Positions 1-8,402 of a DNA stretch of 64,000 nucleotides are shown here, in pieces (position 1 is the stretch's first letter; the number at the start of each line of letters is the position of its first letter). This stretch comes from Viridibacillus sp050278625 (GTDB lineage Bacteria; Bacillota; Bacilli; Bacillales_A; Planococcaceae): contig NZ_JBNNTI010000002.1 in NCBI RefSeq assembly GCF_050278625.1, forward strand, positions 1-64,000, written 5' to 3'. Under the pieces are notes generated by a model. It was not told the origin of the DNA, did no database searches, and saw only the letters and a list, made by a program, of their open reading frames with translations. The translations under genes and the position numbers were made by a program.

Positions 1-52
1 TATTCGGTCGCACAGCAAACTAGGCTATCAAAGTCCGGTCGCTTATAAAAAC

Positions 53-654
53 TTAGCCCTTAAAAAAGTTGTTTGATTTAGTGTTGACATACCATTCTTC
101 ATAGTGTCCAAGTGTGTGAAGTATTTCATCTCGTTGTTTTACACTTAACTTGCTGAATACGTCGACATCATTTACAATCCCGTTAAGGTATTCTCCGTAT
201 TTGTTTAATTTTCTATAGTTTTCTAAGTAATCATCCGTACTATCTAAAATTGAATTTATGTCACCCGTATAATTAGCACTGTATAGAGCTAATGTCACAC
301 TATGTCTTTCCATATAATCAATATAATGTAACTCGGCAGGGGTGAATTTCTTTACTACATTACTACGTTTAGCGTTTCCACCGTCAGTTCACTGTGTTGG
401 AAATTCAATTCTTTCGCATTAAAATAATATCTTGTAGTGATAGTAGTCATAAATTTTATGTTTGAACGGTCTGAATGTATTTTTGATTTTGCATAATGTA
501 AATGACGTTCTACCTTTGTTCTATTAATTTTTTTCTTTTTTAATTCCGTCTCTATTATTTTGAATTCATCCGTTACTGGTTTTGTTGGGTATGTTTTATT
601 TTGATTTGCAAATTTACGGTAGCTATTAGGGTAGTGTTCTTCGATATTCTTTCG
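53..654 (-). pseudogene. Split (frameshifted) gene of unknown function
   Basis: Two overlapping minus-strand open stretches look like one broken gene. The upstream part (about 654 to 355) has no clear start of its own and runs to a TAG. The downstream part is open from 388 to 53, following a TGA, and continues in another frame with charged coding-like sequence well upstream of its first ATG at 313. Together they would encode roughly 200 residues rich in Lys, Tyr, Asn and Glu. I do not recognise the family. The composition and the neighbouring repeats would fit a decayed phage or plasmid gene, but that is inference. Confidence 0.4.
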
Positions 655-980
655 TCACTCGTATTTTCACGAAACAATCATTATACCAAAGAATGTACAA
701 TCTAATTGACTAGTTTTATGTTCTACGTAACACCTTTTCAAAATACTATTCATTACAACACACTCATTTTTTTAAAACTTAATTTATCATCTTCTTCAAT
801 AAAAAAGAAAGCCCGGGTTCCCCTAAAAAATAGCGATCAATTAAAGTATTTTTATCTACTAAAATGGTTAATTTTATATAATATATCACTTTTTTTAATT
901 ATAACTAAAAAATAGAAAATTGTGTTCTATATGGTTATATCTTTTTCTAGAACAATCCAAATCATAAATATTGAACTAAC
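655..980. other. Intergenic stretch, no gene seen
   Basis: This is very AT-rich sequence. An open frame at 706-915 on the plus strand encodes a low-complexity hydrophobic string and has no convincing ribosome binding site. I take it as chance. I see no RNA gene or clear terminator. Confidence 0.4.
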
Positions 981-1062
981 CTGCACCTTGAGTTGAATAA
1001 GGAAAAAGATCCGTCTGAACAGCTCAAAGAACTTCTACTAATGCACCCCGTTAGTTGAATAA
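981..1062 (+). repeat. Interspersed ~80-bp repeat, copy 1
   Basis: The copy starts with CTGCACC..AGTTGAATAA and ends with TGCACC..TTAGTTGAATAA, so the same motif marks both edges. The interior (AAAAAGA..CTGAACAGC..CTACTAATGCAC) matches the copy at 1555-1634. Its right edge provides the stop codon of the minus-strand gene ending at 1051. Confidence 0.6.
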
Positions 1063-1533
1063 CACAGTTTTATTAAATGAAATCCCGAAATAGCTATATT
1101 TTATAATAACCTGATTGATTGCTTCACTATGAAAAACACTAATCCCATAAATATCATCCTTTTTAGAAGCAGTGCCATCATCTAATTTTTTATAGGTAGC
1201 AGCAGGAGATGTGTTTGCCTTAATTGATACATCCTCTATATTCTTAAAACCATATTTTTTTGACTCATTATTATTATCCGTTATGATGAAACCTTGTAAA
1301 GCATTACTAACTTGTACTTTTGTTTTTGATGGCTTTTCATTATTATTTACTGATACTTCTATTATTTTCACTTCACGAAAGCCTTTATTACCAATTCCAA
1401 TAACAACTGATTTATTACCAACAGCTGTACCAAGCGTACCTATTTCCAAAGGTGGATTAATTAACACGAAGGAATAAACACCACCAAAAGCTAATGCTAA
1501 AATTAGAACAGTAACCCAATGTTTCTTTTTCAA
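1051..1533 (-). CDS. Small membrane-anchored extracytoplasmic protein, unknown function
   Basis: This encodes about 160 residues. A short Lys-rich N-terminus is followed by one hydrophobic segment (about residues 5-22), which looks like a signal anchor. A hydrophilic domain with several beta-strand-like stretches follows. I chose the TTG at 1533 because AGGAGG lies a few bases upstream. The in-frame ATG at 1554 sits at the edge of a repeat copy and has no Shine-Dalgarno. The last residues (Phe-Asn-stop) are encoded by the repeat at 981-1062, so the natural C-terminus may have been replaced. I do not recognise the family; it resembles the small anchored hypothetical proteins common in Bacillus. 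Confidence 0.55.
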   Translation of the reverse strand: MKKKHWVTVLILALAFGGVYSFVLINPPLEIGTLGTAVGNKSVVIGIGNKGFREVKIIEVSVNNNEKPSKTKVQVSNALQGFIITDNNNESKKYGFKNIEDVSIKANTSPAATYKKLDDGTASKKDDIYGISVFHSEAINQVIIKYSYFGISFNKTVLFN

Positions 1534-1554
1534 ATTTTCTCCTCCTGCTTCCAT

Positions 1555-1634
1555 CTGCCCCTATAGTTGAATAAAAAAAGAGCTGACTGAACAGCCCCAA
1601 CAATCTTCCACTAATGCACCATTAGTTAAAGAAC
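1555..1634 (+). repeat. Interspersed ~80-bp repeat, copy 2
   Basis: It has the same layout as the copy at 981: CTGCCCC..AGTTGAATAA, then AAAGAGCTGACTGAACAGC, then CACTAATGCACCATTAGTT. It lies just upstream of the minus-strand gene at 1051-1533, so the two copies bracket that gene in direct orientation. Confidence 0.6.
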
Positions 1635-1739
1635 TTTGATAATACAAATGAGCCTCATAGCTGAAAGAAACAACCTCATAATGCCTTATAAGCTTTTTTC
1701 AACAAAACCACTCTAATTTTATGCATATGTATAATAAAG

Positions 1740-2177
1740 TTATGATGACGAATGAATTGAATTCAACGATTCAGCACGTTTAATACTTTCTTTCAAATAA
1801 ATAGGTGCTATTGGGTGGCTTAATATCTCTTCAGTAGTTAACCATAATACTTTTTCTACCTCATCAGGACTTTTAGGAAATGCCTCACCAGAGTAATGTT
1901 CGCAAAGAAAAACAATATTTACTACATTTTCACCCGTACCAATTACAAAAGACGTACTTTGTACATAATTTAGCTTATCTTTTACTTTTACACCGACTTC
2001 TTCTAAAATTTCACGTTTCACTGTTCTTTCTAATATATCGGAGGAGTTCCCTTCTATATTTACCTCGCCTCCAACAAGAGAAAGCATACCACCAGCGTGT
2101 TCTTCTTTTTCACTTCTTTCAACTATTAGCCACTTATCCTTTTTCCTTATGGCACCTTCAACATTTACAATAAACAT
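1740..2177 (-). CDS. Nudix hydrolase family protein
   Basis: This encodes 145 residues. The Nudix helix core REILEEVGV is clear near residues 57-65, preceded by Gly-Gly-Glu (about 37-39) in the position of the box glycines. The spacing and the upstream Glu of the canonical GX5EX7REUXEEXGU box are altered (an Asp and an insertion), so the box is diverged. Nudix enzymes hydrolyse nucleoside diphosphates linked to another group; the substrate cannot be read here. The ATG follows a GGGGGT ribosome site and overlaps the stop of a small upstream frame (2165-2302), which suggests translational coupling. Fold confidence is good; specificity is unknown. Confidence 0.8.
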   Translation of the reverse strand: MFIVNVEGAIRKKDKWLIVERSEKEEHAGGMLSLVGGEVNIEGNSSDILERTVKREILEEVGVKVKDKLNYVQSTSFVIGTGENVVNIVFLCEHYSGEAFPKSPDEVEKVLWLTTEEILSHPIAPIYLKESIKRAESLNSIHSSS

Positions 2178-2302
2178 TTCTGAATTACCCCCAATAAATT
2201 CATTTTTCTTACTCCTTTAAAACCTACTAATTCCTGCTCTGTTTTAATCTTCTTTTGTGCTAATCTAAATCTAGCCCTTTGCTTAATAACTCCCCTTAAC
2301 AT
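2165..2302 (-). CDS. Possible 45-residue leader or small protein upstream of the Nudix gene
   Basis: An ATG with GGAG seven to eight bases upstream opens a frame for a basic 45-residue peptide beginning MLRGVIKQRARF. The frame ends inside the first codons of the Nudix gene (overlap ATG..TAA). The good ribosome site and the overlap argue for a translated, coupled unit. There is no recognised family, so it could be chance. Confidence 0.35.
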   Translation of the reverse strand: MLRGVIKQRARFRLAQKKIKTEQELVGFKGVRKMNLLGVIQKCLL

Positions 2303-2342
2303 TACCACTCCTACAAACAAAATACCTTATTACCCCAATATA

Positions 2343-2373
2343 CTGCACCTTTAGTTGAACAAGGAATTGAACG
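2343..2373 (+). repeat. Truncated copy of the AGTTGAATAA repeat
   Basis: CTGCACCTTTAGTTGAACAAGGA matches the left edge of the repeats at 981 and 1555. The interior is not conserved, so this is a fragment or an isolated edge motif. Confidence 0.4.
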
Positions 2374-2401
2374 CTTACAAAGGTTTAGTCAATCTCGACT
2401 T

Positions 2402-2884
2402 TTAATTAGACTTCCCTTTTATTAATGTTAGGATTTGATAACCATCCGAGGGAAGTCCTGCATAAGGTTTCAACCATTTAGGATAGATAATAGGAATACT
2501 CGTAAATATAAACAGGATGAGATTAAAATAAGTAATTCCATTTAAAAAGTTATTGGTTTCATAATACGTTACTTCTAAAGATGTGAGATAAGCACCCACA
2601 AATAGCAAAAAAGATACGATTGGACCACCTGCCATAAACATGATATTTTGAAATCTTGAAAGAGTATTCCTATTTTTCACGGAACAGAATCCAAAATATG
2701 CCCACTTTACATGGAAATTTATACTTCCAATTCTAAAATTTTGCTTATTTTTATCATTCGAAGCACCAAGATATACATACGACTTTCCCTTAGAAAATAG
2801 AGTGAAGCCAATAGCGTGGCCCACTTCATGTAATAGTACGGAAACAGGTATTCCTATTAAATAAACAAGAATAAATGAAATCAT
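2402..2884 (-). CDS. Membrane zinc metalloprotease, M50-like (HExxH)
   Basis: This encodes 160 residues from an ATG at 2884, with AGAGGTGA placed correctly (an upstream in-frame TTG at 2890 is too close to it). The first hydrophobic segment runs directly into HEVGH (about residues 19-23), the zinc-binding HExxH motif. A second hydrophobic segment contains Met-Ala-Gly-Gly-Pro (about 85-89), and a third lies near 118-132. HExxH inside a membrane segment followed by a Gly-Gly-Pro helix is typical of small M50-type intramembrane proteases. The C-terminal Asp of 'PSDG' (about 148) could be the third metal ligand. The substrate is unknown. A broken copy of its N-terminus lies just upstream at 2970-3082. 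Confidence 0.7.
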   Translation of the reverse strand: MISFILVYLIGIPVSVLLHEVGHAIGFTLFSKGKSYVYLGASNDKNKQNFRIGSINFHVKWAYFGFCSVKNRNTLSRFQNIMFMAGGPIVSFLLFVGAYLTSLEVTYYETNNFLNGITYFNLILFIFTSIPIIYPKWLKPYAGLPSDGYQILTLIKGKSN

Positions 2885-2969
2885 TTTCAATCACCTCTTA
2901 AATTTATATACGCTAAAATCTAGTTTCAGACCAATCTGTAAGTATACTCCAAGTAGCTTAGTTTTTTCT

Positions 2970-3082
2970 TATTCAACTAATAATACGACACCTAGTGCGT
3001 GACCTATTTCGTGAAGTAGTACAGATATAGGTATTCACAACCCACTTAGTGTTATTTTTATTACTTCGTTTATGACTCTCAT
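2970..3082 (-). pseudogene. Fragment duplicating the N-terminus of the HExxH protease
   Basis: The minus strand reads MRVINEVIKITLSGL, stop, then IPISVLLHEIGHALGVVLL, then a stop supplied by the motif TTATTCAACTAA. The second part matches the start of the 2402-2884 protein, including the HExxH zinc site. It carries one in-frame stop and is cut off by an inverted copy of the AGTTGAATAA repeat edge (2962-2985). This looks like a duplicated, truncated gene. Confidence 0.6.
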
Positions 3083-3287
3083 TAAGCCAAGGACGTTAAT
3101 TTCAAACCAACAGATGGCATATTTACCTGATTTTATAAAAATTACCTATCAATTTACTCATTCTCACTATAACATACAGTATAAATACTGGTAATTTTTT
3201 AAATAATTTGCTTCTATGAATTTAAAAAAATCGCCAATTGGACTTGGCAAAGTCTGAAAACGGTATGAAAGTTAATGCTGGAACTTA

Positions 3288-3329
3288 ACAAAAGACATTC
3301 AGTATGTGAGCATTCCGAATGCCTTTTGT
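3288..3329. other. Stem-loop, possible terminator
   Basis: ACAAAAG-CATTC pairs with GAATG-CTTTTGT across a loop of about 16 bases, with one mismatch. It may be a second terminator downstream of the spore protein gene or part of a decayed element. Confidence 0.4.
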
Positions 3330-3335
3330 AGACAA

Positions 3336-3375
3336 ACTGAAATCCCTAGCCTCTAAAGAGATTAGGGATTTCAGT
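3336..3375 (-). terminator. Strong stem-loop downstream of the spore protein gene
   Basis: There is a perfect 13-bp stem (ACTGAAATCCCTA with its complement) and a loop that can extend the pairing. It lies about 35 bases past the stop of the minus-strand gene at 3409. Confidence 0.65.
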
Positions 3376-3408
3376 GTACCTATTTTTAAAACTATCACGG
3401 TTTCACAA

Positions 3409-3609
3409 TTAATTTGGAAACTGTTTTTGATTCTTGCTTTTTACCTCCTCACTATTCGTATCACTATACATTGCCGTACCTAATCCGCCAGTTTTTGCAA
3501 GCACTGCTTTTATTTCATTGTAAGACAAACCGGACTCTGCATTTTTTCTTTTTACCTCATCAATATCTGTTCCAGCAGACGTAAAATTGCCCCCGTTGTT
3601 ATTATCCAT
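3409..3609 (-). CDS. Gamma-type small acid-soluble spore protein
   Basis: This encodes 66 residues: very hydrophilic, rich in Asn, Lys, Glu and Ser, without Cys or Trp. Two imperfect repeats are visible, TDIDEVKRKNAES (about residues 15-27) and TNSEEVKSKNQKQ (about 51-63). Each follows a Thr/Gly-rich stretch in the style of gamma-type SASPs (SspE). Such proteins are made in the forespore and degraded at germination as an amino acid store; unlike alpha/beta SASPs they do not coat DNA. The spacer SYNEIKAVLAKTGG between the repeats is longer than in B. subtilis SspE. There is a good AGGTG site upstream and a strong terminator downstream, so it is monocistronic. The family call rests on repeat pattern and composition. 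Confidence 0.65.
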   Translation of the reverse strand: MDNNNGGNFTSAGTDIDEVKRKNAESGLSYNEIKAVLAKTGGLGTAMYSDTNSEEVKSKNQKQFPN

Positions 3610-3688
3610 AAAAACACCTCCATTTTGGTATGCCTTTATGTTCCCTCAAGGAAAGATTATTATGAGTGAAATGTATGGATCGCTGAAA

Positions 3689-3919
3689 TCAATTGACCGT
3701 TTTTTTACTCTTGTCGATTCTATGGTATTCGGAAATTTGAATTACCCGAACAATACTTGTATGTAGCTCGTGATAGATACCTCTACTATCCGTGAACGTT
3801 ACATACTGTTCTCTCTCACTTTGAATTAGTGCTTCTGCTTTTTCTTGAGATTCCACATGGATAAACCTTCTAATGTAATGCTCTTCATCAAAGAAGTACG
3901 TTATTTTGAATTCTTTCAT
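3689..3919 (-). CDS. Conserved small cytoplasmic protein, unknown function
   Basis: This encodes 76 residues from the ATG at 3919, preceded by GAGGAG at proper spacing; the longer frame to 3958 has no such site. It begins MKEFKITYFFDEEHY, then alternates strand-like and helical segments with many aromatic and charged residues and no signal peptide. It looks like a small alpha/beta domain. I do not recognise a family, and its neighbours give no functional hint. Confidence 0.55.
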   Translation of the reverse strand: MKEFKITYFFDEEHYIRRFIHVESQEKAEALIQSEREQYVTFTDSRGIYHELHTSIVRVIQISEYHRIDKSKKTVN

Positions 3920-4132
3920 GATTGTTTTTCTCCTCAAGTTTTTTTCACTATTATTCAATCAATTTTTATTTTTCGACTTCTTCTCTAGGTTATCCATAAT
4001 GAAACACTTAACTCCATTTTTTTGTTGTTTTATTGGCTATTTTTCTATTTTAACAACATCAATCTGTCTTTTTGATTGGAAAAACGGTTAAAAAACTAAT
4101 GTTAGCTAATAGTAATTTTCTTCCTGAATGGT

Positions 4133-6460
4133 TCATTTTCTTTTTGCATATTCTTCTTCTATTTTTTTCTTTATATTTTCATAACGTTGGCGTAAATCTT
4201 CTTTCACTACTTTATCTTTTATCTTCTCAATTAACAATTCTACATCCTTAATATCTGTTAAACCTTGTTCTAAGACATCTTTCTTAGCATTTTCCCAAGT
4301 AATTTTTTCAAATTTTATTATTTCTTCTGTTGCCTTTATTTGTGCCTCATTTTCGGCTGCTTTTAAGTCCTTTATTTTTTTGACTAAGTCATCAAGAAGT
4401 TTCTTTTCATTAGATACTTTATCTTGCGCTGCTTTTGATAATTTATCATATGCTTCTAAAGCAGCTTTCACTTCAGCTTCATTTTCAATCCCAGCTTTTT
4501 CTACAGTTAATGCTAGTGCTTTTGCATGTGCTTCACGAAAAACTTTTACAGCTGCTGTCGCTTCTGCTTCTGTATCTTGTGCTACTTTATAGCGATTAAT
4601 TTCCTTTTTTTGCGCTGCTAAATTTGCAAGGTTTGCAAAATCAGCTTCTGTCGCACCTTTTGCTATAGCTGCTTTTACTGCTGTGTCTGCTGCATTATAT
4701 TGTGTTTCTGCTTTTTCTAACTTTGTTGCATCATCAATTGATTTGTCTGTATAGAATGTGAGAGCTAATAAATTTGTTGTTGCATCTTTAATAGCCGCTT
4801 TTTTCACTTCTTCGTAGCGATTTATTTCTTTTCCTTGCGCTTCTAATTTTGAATAGTTTGAGCCGAAATCTGATACTGACGCACCTTTTGCTATTGCTGC
4901 TTTTACTGCTATGTTTGCTGCATCGTATTGTGATTTAGCTATTGTTAAACTTGTCGAATCCTTTATTGATTCAACAACTGTAAATTTGAGGTTCCCTAAT
5001 TCATTTACTGCTTTTGTAATTGCTACTTCTTTCGATTCTTTTGCTTCATAGCGGTCAATCTCCACTTTTTGATCTGCTAATTTCCAATAGTTCGTTCCAA
5101 AATCTGACGTTACTGCACCTTTCGCTCTTGCGGCATCTACTGCTGTTTTCGCTGCATCATATTGTAATTTAGCCGTTGTTAAATTGGTTGCATAACGAAT
5201 TGAATTTACAGCTGCATATTCAAGTCTTGCTAATTCTGTCGTTGCTTTTGTAATTGTTACTTCTTTCGATTCTTTTGCTTCATAGCGGTCAATCTCTGTT
5301 TTTTGATCTGCTAATTTCCAATAGTTCGTTCCAAAATCTGACGTTACTGCACCTTTCGCTCTTGCAGCATCTACTGCTGTTTTTGCTGCATCATATTGTA
5401 ATTTAGCCGTTGTTAAATTGGTTGCATAACGAATTGAATTTACAGCCGTATATTCAAGTCTTGCTAATTCATTTGTTGCTTTATTAATTGCTACTTCTTT
5501 CGTATCTCTTCCTTCATATCGGTCAATCTCTCTCCACTGAGCTGCTAATCTCCAATAATTTACACCGAATTCTGACGTTACTGCACCTCTCGCTACTGCG
5601 ACATCAACTGCTACTTTTGCTTCGTTATATTGCCTTCTAGCATCTACTAAATTTGTTACATGATTAATTGTGTACACTTCATAAAATTTTAAAGCTTCTA
5701 ATTTAGCTATCGCTTCGTTTACGACTGAATAATAACTACCTGGGCCTGAATTTATCGTACCTGTTTGTCTTCCGTTATCTACTATAATTATTTGTCCACC
5801 TGGTATTGTAATCGTACCGTTTGCCACTCTTTTTCCAGCGTACCATAAACCATTGTATTGGATCACACCTTCATTTAATCTTGCACCGTTGTACAAATCG
5901 CCATCGAATATTCTAAGTACTGTATTCAATGCACCATTAATGTATAAATGTCCAGTGTTCGGGTGAAGTCCTGTAAATGCCGTCCCATTTAAGTAAAATA
6001 CGCCTTCATACGTACCATTCGCTTTTTTCCCATTTGAATAATATATGTCTACTACTAAACCTGTATAGGCTTTACCCTTTAAGTAGTAAGTCCCTTTATA
6101 TGTGCCAGTTGCCTTAGAACCATTTTTATAGTAAATGCTGTTTGCTATACCCGAATAAATTTTACCTTTTAAATAATATCTTCCTTTATATATACCAGTT
6201 GCCTTTTTTCCATTTTTGTAATAGGTATTACCTTTTGTACCAGTGAATAACTCTCCGTTTTTATATACTTTTCCTTTATAAGTTACCGTGCCTTTTACTA
6301 CTTTTTTAGTAGCTTTGAAAACTAATATTCCATTAGAAATTTTGTAATTTGTTGCCGCTGAGGCATCTTCAGCTCCACCTACTACTGCACCTGTAATAAT
6401 TGCCGCGCCTAACGATAATGATATTAACGGTTTAATAAATCTCAAATTATACTTTCCCAT
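4133..6460 (-). CDS. Secreted surface protein with wall-binding-like repeats and five ~78-residue helical repeats
   Basis: This encodes 775 residues. The start MGKYNLRF at 6460 follows GGAGGAG; the longer frame adds only five residues. A signal peptide (about 1-36) ends near ASA-ATN. Residues about 40-200 carry repeats of the type YKNGK-x-TG-x-YKG-x-YYLKGK, the same module found at the N-terminus of the protein at 17577-20825. Residues about 240-620 contain five tandem helical repeats of ~78 residues ending in EI(D/N)RYE. Two of them are nearly identical at DNA level. The C-terminal ~140 residues are a charged coiled-coil-like stretch. There is no LPXTG and no SLH domain. I infer attachment to the wall through the N-terminal module, with the helical part as a spacer or ligand binder. 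Confidence 0.75.
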   Translation of the reverse strand: MGKYNLRFIKPLISLSLGAAIITGAVVGGAEDASAATNYKISNGILVFKATKKVVKGTVTYKGKVYKNGELFTGTKGNTYYKNGKKATGIYKGRYYLKGKIYSGIANSIYYKNGSKATGTYKGTYYLKGKAYTGLVVDIYYSNGKKANGTYEGVFYLNGTAFTGLHPNTGHLYINGALNTVLRIFDGDLYNGARLNEGVIQYNGLWYAGKRVANGTITIPGGQIIIVDNGRQTGTINSGPGSYYSVVNEAIAKLEALKFYEVYTINHVTNLVDARRQYNEAKVAVDVAVARGAVTSEFGVNYWRLAAQWREIDRYEGRDTKEVAINKATNELARLEYTAVNSIRYATNLTTAKLQYDAAKTAVDAARAKGAVTSDFGTNYWKLADQKTEIDRYEAKESKEVTITKATTELARLEYAAVNSIRYATNLTTAKLQYDAAKTAVDAARAKGAVTSDFGTNYWKLADQKVEIDRYEAKESKEVAITKAVNELGNLKFTVVESIKDSTSLTIAKSQYDAANIAVKAAIAKGASVSDFGSNYSKLEAQGKEINRYEEVKKAAIKDATTNLLALTFYTDKSIDDATKLEKAETQYNAADTAVKAAIAKGATEADFANLANLAAQKKEINRYKVAQDTEAEATAAVKVFREAHAKALALTVEKAGIENEAEVKAALEAYDKLSKAAQDKVSNEKKLLDDLVKKIKDLKAAENEAQIKATEEIIKFEKITWENAKKDVLEQGLTDIKDVELLIEKIKDKVVKEDLRQRYENIKKKIEEEYAKRK
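5010..5480 (-). repeat. Near-identical tandem DNA repeats inside the surface protein gene
   Basis: Two adjacent ~234-bp units (about 5010-5245 and 5245-5480) are almost identical, covering the cassette KESKEV..LARLEY..RYATNLTTAKLQYD..FGTNYWKLADQK. The flanking units are more diverged, so this pair looks like a recent duplication. Confidence 0.7.
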
Positions 6461-6700
6461 TCTAATCTCCTCCACTTTTCAACTACGCAGAATTTAAAAG
6501 CATACAACCAATCAACATTGACCAAATACGGTATTTTATGAATCGGCGAATACAAAAATGCCTAATGTGTATATAATCATGCTCAAAGTTTAAATTAGTT
6601 TGAAAATAAGATGCAGATTGAAATTTAATTAGAATGGAATCATATTCATTTTTTAAGATTTTAAAGTCACCTTGTTAGGCAGTTTATTACAACAAAAAAA
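6461..6700. other. Upstream region of the surface protein gene
   Basis: This is an AT-rich leader with no gene. It presumably carries the promoter for the minus-strand gene starting at 6460; I could not assign -35 and -10 elements with confidence. Confidence 0.3.
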
Positions 6701-6750
6701 CGTAGCCAGAAAAGACTAGGCCACATTTAGCACATGTCTTTTCGACTACG
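6701..6750 (-). terminator. Terminator of the S41 protease gene
   Basis: CGTAG..AGAAAAGAC pairs with GTCTTTT..CTACG. On the minus strand the stem is followed by a run of seven T residues. Confidence 0.75.
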
Positions 6751-6774
6751 TATTTTAAAATGGTTAAGGTTCGC

Positions 6775-8139
6775 TTAGTTTGCAACCTTCATCTCGGCAT
6801 AAGCACCTGGAGATTTTTTTGTTTTGCTTTTTAGGACAACATAATATTTCGTGCCAGGTTTTAACTTATCATTTGGTGTTAGTTTCAATTGTTTTTTCGA
6901 TGTATTTTGAACTTTAATGGACTGTTGTTTACCACCAATTTGTAATAAAGATACTTTCGCTTTTTTCATAGTGCTCCAGTTCATCTTCGTACTACTTTTA
7001 ACGGTGATCGTTTTTTGAGCTGCTGTCAGATTAATACTTGAGAGCTTGTTGTAACTTTTCAATTGGTTTTTTAAGAAATCGCTGTGGCTGTACTCTACTT
7101 CTTTACCAATTGGTGTTGTGATATTTGGTTTGATGCCTATTTTCTGTATTTTTTTGCCGTTTGGTCCTGTGAATTCCCCAACGGTCAATTTCAATTGGCT
7201 GCCGTCTTTTAAAGGAAGTACTACCTGCATAACACCTTTGCCATATGTAGTTTGGCCGTATATTGTTGCCGCTTTTTGGTCTTTTAATGATGCTACTGTC
7301 ATTTCAGAAGCACTTGCTGAATAGGCATCCGTTAAAATTGATACAGGTGCGTTCCATCTTACTTTTTGCTTCACTGGATCCATAGAATAAGTGTCGACTT
7401 TGTCTTTTAACAAATAACCAACTTTGGCTTTTGGAAATAATCCTATGACATCTCCTGCTGCTGTTATATAACCGCCACCATTACTTCTTAAGTCAAAAAT
7501 CCATCCCTTCATACCAGGCATTGACTTGATTGCTTTTTGAATTTCTTTGCCACTATTCTCTGCAAAACTATTAAGACGTACAAAACCAATATTACCAGCT
7601 AGTTTTTCTGTTTCAACATTTGGTATATTGATAACTTTTCGCGTTAACGTTTTATTAAATGTACTGTTAGTTGTAGAACGATATATAGTTACAGTTACTT
7701 CGGTGTTTTCTTTCCCCGTAAGTAGCCCCCATACAGTTTGAAATGCTTCCCCTTTTAAATCTTTGTCTCCCACTGCTTGTATAATATCTCCTGCTTGCAA
7801 TCCTGCTTTATCAGCTGGGCCACCTTGCATAATGGAGGTAATAACCACTCCATTTGGATTTTCTTCGAACATTACTCCAATCCCTACCAACTTCATATCA
7901 ATTGCATTTGCAAATTCCTCATATTCATCTTTCGTCATATAAACTGAATATGGATCTAACTGGCTTGTCATTTCTTGAATTGTCTTACTATTTAACGCTG
8001 ATTTTGATACATTCGGATAATAATATTTCTTCACTAATTCCTTAGCCTCATCCAGTGGTTCCGCTGCATACGCAACAGACGTCGTAAAGAAAACAAACAA
8101 GGCAATAAGACTCAACACATAAAAGCGTAATTTTTTCAT
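6775..8139 (-). CDS. Secreted S41-family C-terminal processing protease with PDZ domain
   Basis: This encodes 454 residues with a signal peptide at about 1-25. A short helical region precedes a PDZ domain (about 80-160, GIGVMFE..GLQAGDIIQAV). The S41 catalytic domain follows, with Ser276 in YSASASE and Lys301 in TTYGKG, the 25-residue spacing of the CtpA/CtpB Ser-Lys dyad. The substrate-binding motif FDLRSNGGG is at 215-223. The last ~80 residues form an extra beta-rich domain with Lys-rich strands that CtpB lacks; it may bind the wall. The family cleaves C-terminal tails of extracytoplasmic proteins. In sporulating bacteria CtpB-type enzymes trigger sigma-K signalling, but the surface-protein context here suggests processing of exported proteins. 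The gene stands alone with its own terminator. Confidence 0.85.
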   Translation of the reverse strand: MKKLRFYVLSLIALFVFFTTSVAYAAEPLDEAKELVKKYYYPNVSKSALNSKTIQEMTSQLDPYSVYMTKDEYEEFANAIDMKLVGIGVMFEENPNGVVITSIMQGGPADKAGLQAGDIIQAVGDKDLKGEAFQTVWGLLTGKENTEVTVTIYRSTTNSTFNKTLTRKVINIPNVETEKLAGNIGFVRLNSFAENSGKEIQKAIKSMPGMKGWIFDLRSNGGGYITAAGDVIGLFPKAKVGYLLKDKVDTYSMDPVKQKVRWNAPVSILTDAYSASASEMTVASLKDQKAATIYGQTTYGKGVMQVVLPLKDGSQLKLTVGEFTGPNGKKIQKIGIKPNITTPIGKEVEYSHSDFLKNQLKSYNKLSSINLTAAQKTITVKSSTKMNWSTMKKAKVSLLQIGGKQQSIKVQNTSKKQLKLTPNDKLKPGTKYYVVLKSKTKKSPGAYAEMKVAN

Positions 8140-8335
8140 AGTATCCCTCTTATAATAGTAAATTTTATAGACTATTTTACACCTATGAAAGGAAAAAAGA
8201 TACTAATATAGTATATTTTTTCTGGTTTTTAGAAATTTATCCTGTTGTAAAAATCCTAACGATCGAAAAAATTAGGAGCTAGATGTTAATACAGTTGATT
8301 CTGAGCCTCTTTTTCAACTTATCTATTACAAATGT

Positions 8336-8365
8336 AAAAGAGCTCTGTGTAACAACACAAAGCCC
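8336..8365 (-). terminator. Terminator of the Ig-domain protein gene
   Basis: GGGCTTTGTGT pairs with ACACAGAGC (one U-G pair) around a four-base loop on the minus strand, followed by TTTT. Confidence 0.65.
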
Positions 8366-8402
8366 TTCCATTTAATTCAAGTGATTTCCTATCCTACTAT
8401 AC

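Noticed and set aside
706..915. 69-residue plus-strand frame
   Set aside because: Low-complexity hydrophobic and Lys-rich, no ribosome site, AT-rich background.
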